From the NCBI GenBank assembly GCA_963669455.1, contig OY770026.1:744001-808000 (forward strand): 64,000 nt of DNA. Direction: 5' to 3'. The notes beneath the pieces were generated by a model. That model was not told the origin of the DNA. It searched no databases and saw only the letters and a list, made by a program, of their open reading frames with translations. The stretch is from JAWKWH01 sp963669455 (GTDB lineage Bacteria; Pseudomonadota; Alphaproteobacteria; Rhizobiales; Rhizobiaceae). This document shows, piece after piece, positions 16,845 to 26,058 of the stretch (position 1 is the first letter of the stretch; every line of letters begins with the position of its first letter). The position numbers were made by a program, and so were the translations under genes.

Positions 16845-17489
16845 ATGTCTGAAGAAAAAATTGTTGTAATCTATGACACATTTTGTGGCTGGTGCTACGG
16901 TGCCGCACCGGTATTCGACGCACTCGTAGATACAAACGCAGATGTCGAAGTTCTGCACCGTCACCTGTTTCAGGCACCCTACGCACCGAAGATGAGTGAT
17001 GGCAAAGGGGCTCAAATTCTGCAAACGACGCCACATGTCGAAGCATTGACCGGGCAGATTTTTTCTCAGGCGTTCAAGAACAAGATCGCACGCTCCGAAA
17101 CGGAGGTTCTTGAATCTGGCCTTACTGCACAAGCAGCGGCGCTGGTACACGATCAAGGCCCGAAAAAGGAATTCGCGCTGCGCCATCGTCTCGAAACCCT
17201 TCACTTCGGTGAGGGCATGTCATCGGCCGACCGGCAAGCCATTGTCGATGCTTTGATTGCAGAAGGTGTCTCGCCAGATCAGGCAGAACGCATTGGAACA
17301 CCAGAGCTGGAGGCCAAGGCCAAGGCTCTCGCAGAGCGTGCAGAATCGCTGATGGCTGCCGTCGGGTCCCGTGGTGTGCCCACCGTGCTGAAGATCAGCG
17401 GCGATCGGGTGACCCAAGTCGACCATCAGGTCTTCTACGGCCGGCCTGAGACGGTTTCTGCGGCTCTAAATGAACTCTCAACATTGTAA
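16845..17489 (+). CDS. DsbA-family (FrnE-like) thioredoxin-fold oxidoreductase
   Basis: A 214-residue protein without signal peptide. The active-site motif CGWC is at residues 12-15 in IYDTFCGWCYGAAPVF; RGVPTVLKISGDRV near 178 carries the cis-proline. Length and layout fit cytoplasmic DsbA-like proteins such as FrnE or 2-hydroxychromene-2-carboxylate isomerase relatives. The redox target is unknown. It lies 22 bases before an NmrA-like gene and is divergent from the LysR gene, a set often tied to electrophile or quinone stress. Confidence 0.85.
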   Translation: MSEEKIVVIYDTFCGWCYGAAPVFDALVDTNADVEVLHRHLFQAPYAPKMSDGKGAQILQTTPHVEALTGQIFSQAFKNKIARSETEVLESGLTAQAAALVHDQGPKKEFALRHRLETLHFGEGMSSADRQAIVDALIAEGVSPDQAERIGTPELEAKAKALAERAESLMAAVGSRGVPTVLKISGDRVTQVDHQVFYGRPETVSAALNELSTL

Positions 17490-17511
17490 CCCTGCGCGAA
17501 AGGACCGAGGC

Positions 17512-18405
17512 ATGACATCTTCATTTACCAAAACGGTGGCCATCTTTGGTGCGACCGGTGCCCAAGGTGCCCCCGTCGTAAAAGAGGCACTATCCAAAGG
17601 ACACATTGTCCGAGCCGTCGCTCGCGATGCTGCAAAGATCGGGGCTGCGCATCCAGAGGCCGTTGCTGTTGCAGCCGACCTCTCCGACGAAGATGCGCTG
17701 GCCAAAGCGCTAAGCGGTGTGGATGCAGCGTTCCTGCATTTCCCGATGCCAAGCGGACCAGATGACAACCAGAACTGGGCAGCTGCGTTCTTTGCCGCAG
17801 CGCACAAGGCCAACCTTCCCCTGCTTATCTACGCTACAGGTGGACCATCAGGCGATCGTTTCCCATCATCCGTTGTCGTTGACGCAACGACCCAAGGCAT
17901 GAAAGCCATGTTGGGCTCCGGTATTCCGTCGATTGTCCTCCAATCTGCTGTGTATCTTGAAAACTTGCAGCCGGAAATTTTCCTGCCCCGGCTGCGATCT
18001 GAAGGCAGGCTGGATTATCCGCCGATCCCACGGACGATGAAGATGCAATGGACTTCGCATCTGGACCAGGCAACCTTGGCTGTGGCCGCAATGTCGCGCC
18101 CTGACCTGGCAGGCCAGTCATTTGAGATTGGCACGCCACAAGCTCTCACCGGCGCGGAACTGGCCGAGCTTATGAATGCTTGGGTCGGGCGAGATGTTGT
18201 ATTTGACCCAATGACCCCGGCTGAATTCGGTAACCGCGTGGGTGATGCTCTGGGCAGCCCGGGTGCCGCCTTCGCTCTCGGCGACCTCTATGGTGCAATC
18301 GCCAAATTGGATGGGGATGACATGGTAATCGACACGGACGCACTGGAAGCCACGTTCGGCGTCAAACTGACAACCGTGGCCGACCATATCAAAAGCTGGT
18401 CGTAA
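17512..18405 (+). CDS. NmrA-like NAD(P)-binding protein
   Basis: A 297-residue atypical short-chain dehydrogenase: TVAIFGATGAQGAPVVKEAL gives the Rossmann GxxGxxG at residues 11-16, and LPLLIYATGGPSGDRFPSS follows in the middle. Such proteins reduce quinones or sense the NAD(P) redox state (QOR2/NmrA/HSCARG group). The start ATG at 17512 follows AGGACCGAGG. Co-transcription with the DsbA-like gene is likely. Confidence 0.85.
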   Translation: MTSSFTKTVAIFGATGAQGAPVVKEALSKGHIVRAVARDAAKIGAAHPEAVAVAADLSDEDALAKALSGVDAAFLHFPMPSGPDDNQNWAAAFFAAAHKANLPLLIYATGGPSGDRFPSSVVVDATTQGMKAMLGSGIPSIVLQSAVYLENLQPEIFLPRLRSEGRLDYPPIPRTMKMQWTSHLDQATLAVAAMSRPDLAGQSFEIGTPQALTGAELAELMNAWVGRDVVFDPMTPAEFGNRVGDALGSPGAAFALGDLYGAIAKLDGDDMVIDTDALEATFGVKLTTVADHIKSWS

Positions 18406-18487
18406 CTTCGGTGGTGGTACTGCGATGCTGCGGCAGGAGAGAATTTAGGGTGCAAGCTTTTCAAGCGGGGCTGGGCTTGGGTCTTCC

Positions 18488-18893
18488 ATTGCCACAGAAC
18501 CTGAAACCCTCTCTGATCTGGAAGCCTTTGAACCGGACGAGGTCTACGGCAGCATCACGGTTGGCGCGTTGCCGTTTTCTAAACAAGACTGGGTCGCAAC
18601 TGCCCTGGGTCGCATGGCGAGCCGAGTGAGACACCTGAAAATAAAGGCCACTCCCGGAGGCTATGTCAGCCTGATGGAATCTCTCATCGCCGGAGAGCTC
18701 GTCTGCATCATTTTCTGGAGTGCGATGTGGCCAATATGTCGCCCAGATTTTACCACTCACCGGTTTTGATGAACTCGCCCGGTTTCAGGCTTGGCAGGGA
18801 TGTGTGAATTTGTCGCCCGCAAGCGTCAAGCCGATGCCGTGCATTGCCCGGCCATCATCTATTGCCCTTGCCGCGCCAGCTCGCAATCGCTAA
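18488..18893 (+). pseudogene. decayed LysR-family regulator fragment
   Basis: One frame reads YGSITVGALPFSKQDWVATA and then HLKIKATPGGYVSLMESLIA-GELVCIIF, matching the start of a LysR effector domain (GxxxVGALP..., ...Y..L...L..GE.D.IIGALR). It then loses the pattern at 18710 and stops at 18769. A shifted frame continues with LR-CGQYVAQILPLTGFDEL to a stop at 18893. There is no helix-turn-helix region upstream and no credible start. I read this as a frameshifted remnant lacking its DNA-binding domain. Confidence 0.5.
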
Positions 18894-18920
18894 ATGTCGT
18901 CAACAAACGCGGAGTTTTCA

Positions 18921-19214
18921 ATGGTTGCACTGATTCAGACCGTCTTGCTGGCGCTCGATATCTACTGGTGGATCGTCATCGCTTCGGCGGTGTTTTCCTG
19001 GCTATATGCCTTTAACGTTGTCAATTCAAACAATCAGATCGTCGGCATGATCGGGAGTTTTCTGTTCAAGGCAACCGAGCCTGCGTTGCGCCCGATCCGG
19101 CGGTTCATGCCCGATTTAGGCGGTATAGATATTTCGCCAATTATTTTGATCCTGGTCATCTTCTTTTTACGTCAGTTCATCGTGCTGACAGTTGCTCCCG
19201 CCATTCTCTCCTAG
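18921..19214 (+). CDS. YggT-family membrane protein
   Basis: A 97-residue protein with two hydrophobic helices, matching the single YggT domain: YWWIVIASAVFSWLYAFNVV, then TEPALRPIRRFMPDLGGIDI and a second helix ISPIILILVIFFLRQFI. The PALRPIRR-x-(I/M)P segment between the helices is the family signature. Function is not well defined; in other bacteria YggT relatives are linked to osmotic resistance and to cell or chloroplast division. The ATG at 18921 gives the usual N-terminus. Confidence 0.9.
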   Translation: MVALIQTVLLALDIYWWIVIASAVFSWLYAFNVVNSNNQIVGMIGSFLFKATEPALRPIRRFMPDLGGIDISPIILILVIFFLRQFIVLTVAPAILS

Positions 19215-19255
19215 TAGCAGGGAGGAACTTCTGCCCGTTGACAAGGAGAGCAAAC

Positions 19256-19864
19256 ATGTTTGACCGTCATGTCCTGATTGTGGCGATGATGTTGACCGTG
19301 AGCCTTTCAGCATCTGCCTCAGCAGGTGAAATTCGCAGCGAATACACAAAACTCGATGCCGGCAAAGACTGCACGGTCTTTGCTTCGGCGGCGGAAGGTG
19401 ATGGCGACTGGGCCAATCTGATTTGCAATGGCTATCGTGGCCTGCCGGTAATCATCCAATATTCCGATTTGCGCGAAAGCCTGCATTATGGATTGCCGCC
19501 AACGGGTGATATGGCCCCGTTGTGGGAAAGTTTCGGAAGCTTCAATTCGACCGGCCCGACGATCGAATGGCGCATCGAGGATGGCGAGCGCGGGCCGGTC
19601 CCGTTCGCCACAATCCACCGCTGGACCGTCTCTGGAGCAAACGAAGGTGATAAGACTCAGGTACTGGTTGTCGAAAAGGTGGCGCTGTCGCCGGCCGGCG
19701 GCTGTGCGGTCGGCTATGTGGTGGCAACGGGAAATGCAAACGCCAATGTCCAGGCAAGGCGAGTTGCCGACGAATTCGCACGTGATTTCATCTGTGGCCA
19801 GGACGATCCCGTTGTTCGTGAAGGCCGGGTTGCATTGCCGGATAGGTATGTTGCACGCCAGTAG
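19256..19864 (+). CDS. secreted conserved hypothetical protein
   Basis: A 202-residue protein starting at ATG 19256 behind AAGGAGAG. The N-terminus MFDRHVLIVAMMLTVSLSAS followed by ASAGE is a clear signal peptide, so the mature protein is periplasmic. Mature part has Cys residues in DAGKDCTVFASA, NLICNGYRG, GGCAVGYVV and DFICGQD, which could pair. I recognise no functional family, although the CTVF...LICNGYRG...GGCAVGYV pattern seems conserved among rhizobial hypotheticals. Lies between yggT and purA. Confidence 0.75.
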   Translation: MFDRHVLIVAMMLTVSLSASASAGEIRSEYTKLDAGKDCTVFASAAEGDGDWANLICNGYRGLPVIIQYSDLRESLHYGLPPTGDMAPLWESFGSFNSTGPTIEWRIEDGERGPVPFATIHRWTVSGANEGDKTQVLVVEKVALSPAGGCAVGYVVATGNANANVQARRVADEFARDFICGQDDPVVREGRVALPDRYVARQ

Positions 19865-19883
19865 GGCCTGCAAATAACAGGAT

Positions 19884-19910
19884 CGGGGTCGGGCGCAAGA
19901 CCAGACCCCG
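19884..19910 (+). terminator. GC-rich hairpin, possible terminator
   Basis: CGGGGTC (19884-19890) pairs with GACCCCG (19904-19910) 20 bases downstream of the preceding stop codon. No U-run follows, so it could be a Rho-assisted end or a stabilising 3' hairpin. Confidence 0.4.
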
Positions 19911-20054
19911 AGTTGCCCGGAACGATGCTCGTTCCAACCGCGACAGATTCTTTTGTATCCATCACGACGCACGCTTAGCACGGCAGGTTCGGCAGATGCG
20001 GATTGTTTGATGTTAAGGTTAGCAAAACCCAGAGTTGTTGTAGGTTGTATTGAG

Positions 20055-20083
20055 GTTTTTTCGCTCAAATTGGAACGATTTTA
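20055..20083. repeat. solo repeat end (GCTCAAATTGGA type)
   Basis: The segment TTTTTTCGCTCAAATTGGAA closely matches the end of the element at 51621-52010. No partner end is seen nearby, so this looks like a solo relic upstream of purA. Confidence 0.5.
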
Positions 20084-20194
20084 ACCGGCAAAATCACCGT
20101 TCAGATCGAAAATTTGCCATCGAAAGCCTCGCATGCTGGAAAATTGATCTATATAGAGACGCTGACCACTTCCGGTCACAATAAGGGGTAGTTC

Positions 20195-21493
20195 ATGGCC
20201 AATGTCGTGGTCGTCGGTTCGCAATGGGGCGACGAGGGTAAGGGCAAGATTGTCGATTGGCTGTCCGAGCGGGCCGATGTCGTCGTTCGTTTTCAGGGCG
20301 GTCACAATGCAGGCCATACGCTCGTCATAGATGGCACTTCCTACAAGCTCAGCCTGCTGCCTTCCGGTGTCGTCAGGCCTGGTAAACTGGCGGTGATCGG
20401 AAACGGGGTGGTAATCGATCCACATGCGCTTGTTGCCGAAATCGACCGGCTGGCCGGGCAGGGCGTTGCCATCTCGCCTGAAAACCTCAGGATTGCCGGC
20501 AATGCGACGTTGATTTTATCACTGCACCGCGAACTTGACGGTTTTCGCGAAGACGCCGCCTCCAATTCGGGCACCAAAATCGGCACGACCCGGCGGGGAA
20601 TCGGACCTGCCTATGAGGACAAGGTCGGGCGCCGCGCCATACGGCTGATGGATCTGTCCAATGACGAGACATTATCCGCCAAGGTTGACCGGCTTCTGAC
20701 CCATCACAATGCGCTGCGCCGTGGTCTCGGATATGAAGAAATTTCGCATGATGTCGTCATGGAGGAGTTGCGCAGCGTTACCGAGCGGATAGTGCCTTTT
20801 CGTGAAACCGTCTGGCGGCTGCTCGATGAGAAGCGAAAAAGCGGTGCGCGCATCCTGTTTGAAGGCGCGCAGGGCACGTTGCTTGATATCGATCATGGCA
20901 CCTACCCTTTCGTTACGTCCTCCAACACTGTTGCAGGGCAGGCTGCTGCAGGTTCGGGCATGGGACCGGGCTCTGTCGGCTACGTTCTCGGTATCACCAA
21001 GGCCTACACGACGCGCGTCGGCGAGGGACCGTTTCCGACCGAACTGGAAGACGAAGTGGGCCAGTTCCTGGGCGAGCGGGGCCGTGAGTTTGGTACTGTT
21101 ACCGGAAGAAAACGGCGCTGCGGATGGTTTGATGCGGTACTGGTTCGCCAGGCTGTCGCGACCAATGGCATCAATGGTATCGCACTGACCAAACTTGATG
21201 TGCTGGATGGACTTGAGGAAATCAAGATCTGCACCGGCTACCGGCTTGATGGTGTCGAGATCGACCATTTTCCGGCAAGCCAGGGCGCGCAGGCCCGCGT
21301 CGAGCCTATTTATGAAGTGCTTGAAGGATGGGACGGCTCGACGGTGGGCGCGCGCAGCTGGAACGAGCTGCCGGCGCAGGCGGTTAAATATGTCCGGCAT
21401 GTGGAGGAATTGATCGGGGCGCCGGTTGCGCTGCTTTCGACCAGCCCGGAGCGTGATGATACTATACTTGTGACCGATCCGTTTCATGACTAA
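20195..21493 (+). CDS. purA: adenylosuccinate synthetase
   Basis: A 432-residue enzyme of full family length that joins IMP and aspartate using GTP, the first committed step to AMP. The GTP/IMP-binding P-loop-like start VVVVGSQWGDEGKGKIVDWL and the FQGGHNAGHTLV motif (His 41 catalytic) are intact. The NSGTKIGTTRRGIGPAYEDK loop and the C-terminal TSPERDDTILV are also present. The short rhizobial form is monocistronic here, with long flanking gaps. Confidence 0.97.
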   Translation: MANVVVVGSQWGDEGKGKIVDWLSERADVVVRFQGGHNAGHTLVIDGTSYKLSLLPSGVVRPGKLAVIGNGVVIDPHALVAEIDRLAGQGVAISPENLRIAGNATLILSLHRELDGFREDAASNSGTKIGTTRRGIGPAYEDKVGRRAIRLMDLSNDETLSAKVDRLLTHHNALRRGLGYEEISHDVVMEELRSVTERIVPFRETVWRLLDEKRKSGARILFEGAQGTLLDIDHGTYPFVTSSNTVAGQAAAGSGMGPGSVGYVLGITKAYTTRVGEGPFPTELEDEVGQFLGERGREFGTVTGRKRRCGWFDAVLVRQAVATNGINGIALTKLDVLDGLEEIKICTGYRLDGVEIDHFPASQGAQARVEPIYEVLEGWDGSTVGARSWNELPAQAVKYVRHVEELIGAPVALLSTSPERDDTILVTDPFHD

Positions 21494-21699
21494 TCTTAGC
21501 GAATCAGATTTCCGGCCATAGACATGGTGACCGACGGCTCGAAATCGCAACAACTTTTGGGGGACATCGACATCTCCAGAAAATCCATTGCGCAGACATT
21601 TTGGCGTTTGGCCGTTGGCGGCCATTGCATGCTGTCATGTCAGAGCCGGATTTTGTGATATGATGCGGATGGAACTAAAATTCAGTGGAAACGCTATAA

Positions 21700-23193
21700 A
21701 TGGCTGATTTTGTTGCGGTACTACGCAAAACGCTCGGCGGCCTTGAGAATCCGACGCCGGAGATGCGGCAGAAAGTTTACTCAAAGGCCCGGACCACGAT
21801 AAGCGCAAAGCTTGCTGCACTCGATCCGGCTCCACCACAGTCGGTGATCGACCGGCAAAAGGCGATGCTTGAAAAGGCGATTGTGGATGTGGAGGCCAGT
21901 TACGGTTCTGCAGAAGCTGAGGCCGAGGTTGATCCGCTTGAAGACTTTATCTCTGGCGCCGCTTTTGGCACAGCGCCGGGATCCGCGCCTGCGCCTAAAC
22001 CCGTCGAACCGCCATCCGTGGCTGCGAGCGAAGCAGCACCAGCTAAAGCCGAACCGGCGGAACCTGTTCTGGCTGGCTCCAATGCCGCCAGCGGCAATAA
22101 CAGTGAAACTGCCGAAGCAGCACAGACGGAATTGGAAAGTTCCAGCTTGGCTGGCAGCCAGGTAAAGAACACGAGGTTTGCCGGTGTGATCACAGCGGCG
22201 ATTGTCGTGCTGCTCGTCGTCGGTGCGGGCTACGCCATTTGGAAAAACAAGGATGACCTCTCCTTTGCCCTGACCAGCCTGTTTGCTGATGACACCGATA
22301 CGGCAGATGATGGTGATCCGGCGGCAATGGACACGACTGAGGACACTGCAACTGGCGGTCAGGCTGTGACGGATAATGGCGATCAGCCTGCGGCGGACAA
22401 TGCCACCGGCTCCGATGCACAACCCACCGCAGATGAGGAAGAAAATCCAAAATTCACCCAGCGCCTGATGGAAGACGGGACCGAGGTTGATGACGGTCCC
22501 GCTGCCAGCGAGCCGACCATCGGTGAAGGAACATCCGTGGCCGCTGCAACGGTTTCACCGGCTGATGCCGGTAGTGAAACGGCACCGGCAGATAATGCAA
22601 CGGAAACCGGCGCAGAGGCGCCGGAGAGTACCGCTCTGCCCATTGGCCAGCGCGCAATATTCTATGAGGAGCGGACATCGAGCCTGCAGGGGTCGGCTCA
22701 GGCTGGTGAGGTCGTCTGGTCGGTGGTTCAGGAATCGCCGGGCGGCAATTTGCCACCGGAGCCGGCAATCCGGGCCGAGGCGACCATTCCGGACAAGAAT
22801 ATTCAGTTCAATATGACGATCCGGCGCAATGGCGACGACACCTTGCCTGCCAGTCATATTATCGAAATGATTTTCATCACGCCTGAAAATTTTGATGGTG
22901 GCGGGATCGAAAATGTCCTTCGGATCACGTTTAAGGATTCCGAGCAATCGGCCGGCAATCCGCTTTTGGGTATACCGGCTAAGATATCGGACGGGTTTTT
23001 CCTGTTGGCGCTGACCGACAGCGAGGCCGATATCGAAGCCAATACCAGGATGATGGGCCGGCTGGAGTGGCTGGACGTACCGCTCGTCTACAGTTCCGGC
23101 CGTCGCGCCCTGATCACGATGGAAAAGGGCGTCCCCGGCTCAAGAGTGTTTGACGAAGTACTTAAATCCTGGACGGAAGCAAGCAGCGGCTAG
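21700..23193 (+). CDS. hypothetical single-span membrane protein with acidic low-complexity linker
   Basis: A 497-residue protein. Residues 1-75 are a charged helical cytoplasmic region (MADFVAVLRKTLGGLENPTP). Residues 90-155 are Ala/Glu/Pro-rich. One membrane helix follows near 166-185 (FAGVITAAIVVLLVVGAGYA), then an Asp/Thr/Ala-rich acidic linker, and a folded C-terminal domain from about 320 (LPIGQRAIFYEERTSSLQGS onwards). A similar layout occurs in conserved rhizobial hypotheticals; I cannot assign a function. The TAG stop codon is formed by the end of the repeat element at 23190. Confidence 0.8.
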   Translation: MADFVAVLRKTLGGLENPTPEMRQKVYSKARTTISAKLAALDPAPPQSVIDRQKAMLEKAIVDVEASYGSAEAEAEVDPLEDFISGAAFGTAPGSAPAPKPVEPPSVAASEAAPAKAEPAEPVLAGSNAASGNNSETAEAAQTELESSSLAGSQVKNTRFAGVITAAIVVLLVVGAGYAIWKNKDDLSFALTSLFADDTDTADDGDPAAMDTTEDTATGGQAVTDNGDQPAADNATGSDAQPTADEEENPKFTQRLMEDGTEVDDGPAASEPTIGEGTSVAAATVSPADAGSETAPADNATETGAEAPESTALPIGQRAIFYEERTSSLQGSAQAGEVVWSVVQESPGGNLPPEPAIRAEATIPDKNIQFNMTIRRNGDDTLPASHIIEMIFITPENFDGGGIENVLRITFKDSEQSAGNPLLGIPAKISDGFFLLALTDSEADIEANTRMMGRLEWLDVPLVYSSGRRALITMEKGVPGSRVFDEVLKSWTEASSG

Positions 23194-23501
23194 AGCATGT
23201 CTTGTTTAAATGGAATCGTTTGAGCGCAGGTAATTTGTGTCCTGGTTAGGAGCGTGATGCGACGCGGGTACACACCCATTAGCGTCGCGCGACGACATCC
23301 AGGGCGCAAAGAACCAAGCTGAAACGATTTGGTTTTGCTATTTCCTTTCAAATCCTTAACTTAACCTGCTTGGAGGTCTTTTTCACGGACAGTGTCGTCA
23401 AAATCCTCGCACGATCGTCTGATCGCACTCCGGTGTTTTCCTAACTGCCGCAAAAAATCCTCTCCATCAAACTGATCCCATTTAAGCAAGACACGCTCTA
23501 G
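23190..23501. repeat. MITE-like element, 312 bp, with imperfect terminal inverted repeats
   Basis: The left end CTAGAGCATGTCTTGTTTAA and the reverse complement of the right end (CTAGAGCGTGTCTTGCTTAA) match with two differences, and similarity runs on for several more bases. The interior holds GCGACGACATCCAGGGCGCA, shared with 32402-32673, and (inverted) GTGCGATCAGACGATCGTGC, shared with 51621-52010. No transposase is encoded. The left end provides the stop codon of the upstream gene and the right end lies 17 bases from the rpoH stop. Confidence 0.7.
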
Positions 23502-23517
23502 CCAGAAATACCCGGGA

Positions 23518-24417
23518 TCAGGCGTCAATCGTTCGAAGTGCCTGCGCCTGTTTTTTGGCGGCGTCCTTGACGGCTGCCTGAACCTTTTCAAACGCACGTA
23601 CTTCAATCTGCCGTACGCGTTCGCGGCTGATATCGAATTCGCCGGACAGTTGTTCAAGCGTCAGGGGATCCTCCGACAGCCTGCGTGCCTGGAAAATTCG
23701 CTTCTCGCGATCGTTTAGCACCGACATGGCATCCGACAGCATCGCGCGGCGATTTTCCAATTCGTCCTGATCGACGAGGATCTGCTCCTGGTTTTCGCTT
23801 TCGTCGGCAAGCCAGTCCTGCCATTCGCCGCCTTCGCCCTCTGCCGCGCGAATGGGCGCGTTGAGCGAGGCATCGCCTGAAAGGCGGCGGTTCATCGACA
23901 CGACTTCCTCTTCGGAAACTTTTAGCCGTGTGGCGATTTCGCTCACCTGTTCGGGATTGAGATCACCATCATCCAGAGCCTGGATTTTGCCTTTTACCTT
24001 GCGGAGATTGAAGAACAGCCGTTTCTGGTTGGCGGTCGTTCCCATCTTTACCAGGCTCCAGGATCTGAGCACATATTCCTGGATTGACGCCTTGATCCAC
24101 CACATCGCATAGGTGGCCAGCCTGAACCCGCGTTCCGGCTCGAATTTCTTCACCGCCTGCATCAGCCCGACATTGCCCTCGGAAATGACTTCGCCGATCG
24201 GCAATCCATAGCCGCGATAACCCATCGCTATCTTGGCGACCAGGCGTAAATGGCTGGTGACGAGCTTGTGGGCTGCTGCCGTGTCTTCATGCTCATGATA
24301 GCGTTTTGCGAGCATGTATTCTTCTTGCGGCTGCAACATGGGAAATCGGCGTATTTCCTCCAAATAGCGGCTTAAACCACCTTCGCCGGACACCACACTT
24401 GGTAAATTCTGGGCCAT
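23518..24417 (-). CDS. rpoH: RNA polymerase sigma-32 (heat shock) factor RpoH
   Basis: A 299-residue sigma-70-family protein. Region 2 is intact (SEGNVGLMQAVKKFEPERGF, ATYAMWWIKASIQEYVLRSW). The RpoH box QKRLFFNLRK is at about residues 130-139, which separates it from other sigma factors. Region 4 has LTLEQLSGEFDISRERVRQI near the C-terminus for -35 recognition. Rhizobiales often carry two RpoH paralogues; the sequence alone does not say which this is. It lies downstream of, and on the same strand as, the rluD-type gene, with a 189-base gap that can hold its own promoter. Confidence 0.95.
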   Translation of the reverse strand: MAQNLPSVVSGEGGLSRYLEEIRRFPMLQPQEEYMLAKRYHEHEDTAAAHKLVTSHLRLVAKIAMGYRGYGLPIGEVISEGNVGLMQAVKKFEPERGFRLATYAMWWIKASIQEYVLRSWSLVKMGTTANQKRLFFNLRKVKGKIQALDDGDLNPEQVSEIATRLKVSEEEVVSMNRRLSGDASLNAPIRAAEGEGGEWQDWLADESENQEQILVDQDELENRRAMLSDAMSVLNDREKRIFQARRLSEDPLTLEQLSGEFDISRERVRQIEVRAFEKVQAAVKDAAKKQAQALRTIDA

Positions 24418-24606
24418 AGAGCACCCTTCCTCTCCAGATTTATTGTCTGCCCCCTTTTTTCAACAAAGGCAGGCAGCTAGGCTGAAGGCCGCACGTCGAG
24501 CGCACCTCCCGATATGACTAAATATAGGAATGTTTGCGGCAATTTCACGAAAACAGCGCCGAAAAATCGAAATTTTTTGCCCAAATATTGTGTAATTATC
24601 TGATAT

Positions 24607-25635
24607 TCATAGGTTTTTGAAGCCATCAACCAATGTTGCCATATCGGCGGGCAAAGGTGTTTGGAAACGCATGACCGCCTGTGTTGCCGGATGGCGAAAA
24701 ACCAGCAACGAGGCGTGCAGTGCCTGCCGCGGGAATGCCGACACCAGAGTTTTTAAGGGATCGGGTAGCAGATTTGCCTTGGTTCGCATGCCCTGACCAT
24801 AGGCGGGATCGCCAATCAGGGCGTGGCCGATATGGGCCATGTGAACACGGATTTGATGGGTCCGGCCGGTTTCAAGCCGGCATTCGACGAGCGCGGCTGC
24901 TGCGGTTGCGTCCGCTTTCAGCCCGAATTGCTGCAACACCGAATAATGCGTCACGGCATTGCGCGCATCACCCCTGCCGGCACCGACGACGGCCCGTTTG
25001 GTTCTGTCGGCCGGCGCCCGTCCGAGCGGCGCATCGATCAGCCCGGTCATGCGCTGTGGCGTTCCCCAGACAAGTGCCTGGTATTTGCGTTCAAGCTCGC
25101 CAGAGCGGCCGTGGTCGGCAAAAGCTTCCGACAGGGCCTTGTGCACGGCGTCGTGCTTGGCGGCAACGATGACGCCGCTTGTTTGCTTGTCGAGCCGGTG
25201 CACGATCCCCGGACGCTTGACCCCGCCAATGCCCGATAGCGTATCGCCGCAGTGATGCAAAAGGGCATTGACCAGCGTGCCGTCGGCATTGCCGGCACCT
25301 GGATGGACGACGAGACCGGCCGGCTTGTCGATGACGACAAGGTGCTCGTCCTCAAACAGGATGTTCAATGGAATATTCTGCGGTTGCGGTTTGGCATCTT
25401 CTGCTTCCGGCAGGCGCCATTCAACCTGATCGCCCGTGCCGAGCCGTTTCTTCGGTTCAGCACGCTCCCCGTTTAATGCCACATCGCCGGCCTCGATCAG
25501 CGCCTTGACCCTGCTGCGCGAAAAATCCGGACCAAGCTGGCGCGAAAGCCATTGATCAAGGCGGATGCCGGCCGCAGCATCATTGACGGTCATGTCTTCC
25601 CAACCGGGGCGAGCTCTAGTATCAGGTGCCGGCAT
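24607..25635 (-). CDS. RluA/RluD-family ribosomal large subunit pseudouridine synthase
   Basis: A 342-residue enzyme with an N-terminal S4 RNA-binding domain (IRLDQWLSRQLGPDFSRSRV) and the catalytic core GIVHRLDKQTSGVIVAAKHD, where Asp of HRLDKQTSG attacks the uridine. C-terminal TGRTHQIRVHMAHIGHALIG is also typical. RluD modifies helix 69 of 23S rRNA. Start taken at ATG 25635, since the PGWEDMTVNDAAAG segment resembles the usual N-terminus; a later ATG at 25593 is possible. Diverges from the small membrane protein gene at 25661 with only 25 bases between them. Confidence 0.93.
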   Translation of the reverse strand: MPAPDTRARPGWEDMTVNDAAAGIRLDQWLSRQLGPDFSRSRVKALIEAGDVALNGERAEPKKRLGTGDQVEWRLPEAEDAKPQPQNIPLNILFEDEHLVVIDKPAGLVVHPGAGNADGTLVNALLHHCGDTLSGIGGVKRPGIVHRLDKQTSGVIVAAKHDAVHKALSEAFADHGRSGELERKYQALVWGTPQRMTGLIDAPLGRAPADRTKRAVVGAGRGDARNAVTHYSVLQQFGLKADATAAAALVECRLETGRTHQIRVHMAHIGHALIGDPAYGQGMRTKANLLPDPLKTLVSAFPRQALHASLLVFRHPATQAVMRFQTPLPADMATLVDGFKNL

Positions 25636-25660
25636 CACTCAATCCCCGGAGCATTTGTCT

Positions 25661-26038
25661 ATGACCGACCAGGCACCCATAAACCAGGCTTCTGCCGGTA
25701 ATGATGAGGAAAAGCCGCTCGATCCTGCTGTGGAACGGGTGCGCCGCAAGATGATGCGGTTGATGGTGATATCGGTCGGGATCATGATGATCGGTCTTAT
25801 GGCGGTGCTGTTCGCGATTGTCTACAAAATCTCCGATCGCAATGATCCACCAGCACAAGGCGGTGCGATGTTCGAGACGGTGTTGAAACTTCCTGCCGGC
25901 GGAAAAATAGTGTCACAGAGCCTGTCGGGTGACCGGCTGACTTTGCTGGTGGAACATGTGTCCGGCCGGCAGGTGATTTTCCTGTTCGATACAGGTAAGG
26001 GCCGCGTGGTCGGGCGCATTGACGTTAATGCGCAGTGA
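25661..26038 (+). CDS. small conserved membrane protein (hypothetical, possibly DUF6476)
   Basis: A 125-residue protein: charged cytoplasmic N-terminus (about 35 residues), one membrane helix (LMVISVGIMMIGLMAVLFAI), and an outside domain with LPAGGKIVSQSLSGDRLTLL and IFLFDTGKGRVVGRIDV. It sits head-to-head with the pseudouridine synthase gene, an arrangement I recall as usual in Rhizobiales. Function is unknown; the DUF name is from memory. The VOC gene follows 20 bases later. Confidence 0.8.
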   Translation: MTDQAPINQASAGNDEEKPLDPAVERVRRKMMRLMVISVGIMMIGLMAVLFAIVYKISDRNDPPAQGGAMFETVLKLPAGGKIVSQSLSGDRLTLLVEHVSGRQVIFLFDTGKGRVVGRIDVNAQ

Positions 26039-26058
26039 CAGCTCATGGTGAATTGCCG

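Noticed and set aside
20672..21625. 317-codon minus-strand frame opposite purA
   Set aside because: Antisense to a complete adenylosuccinate synthetase; no motifs of its own.
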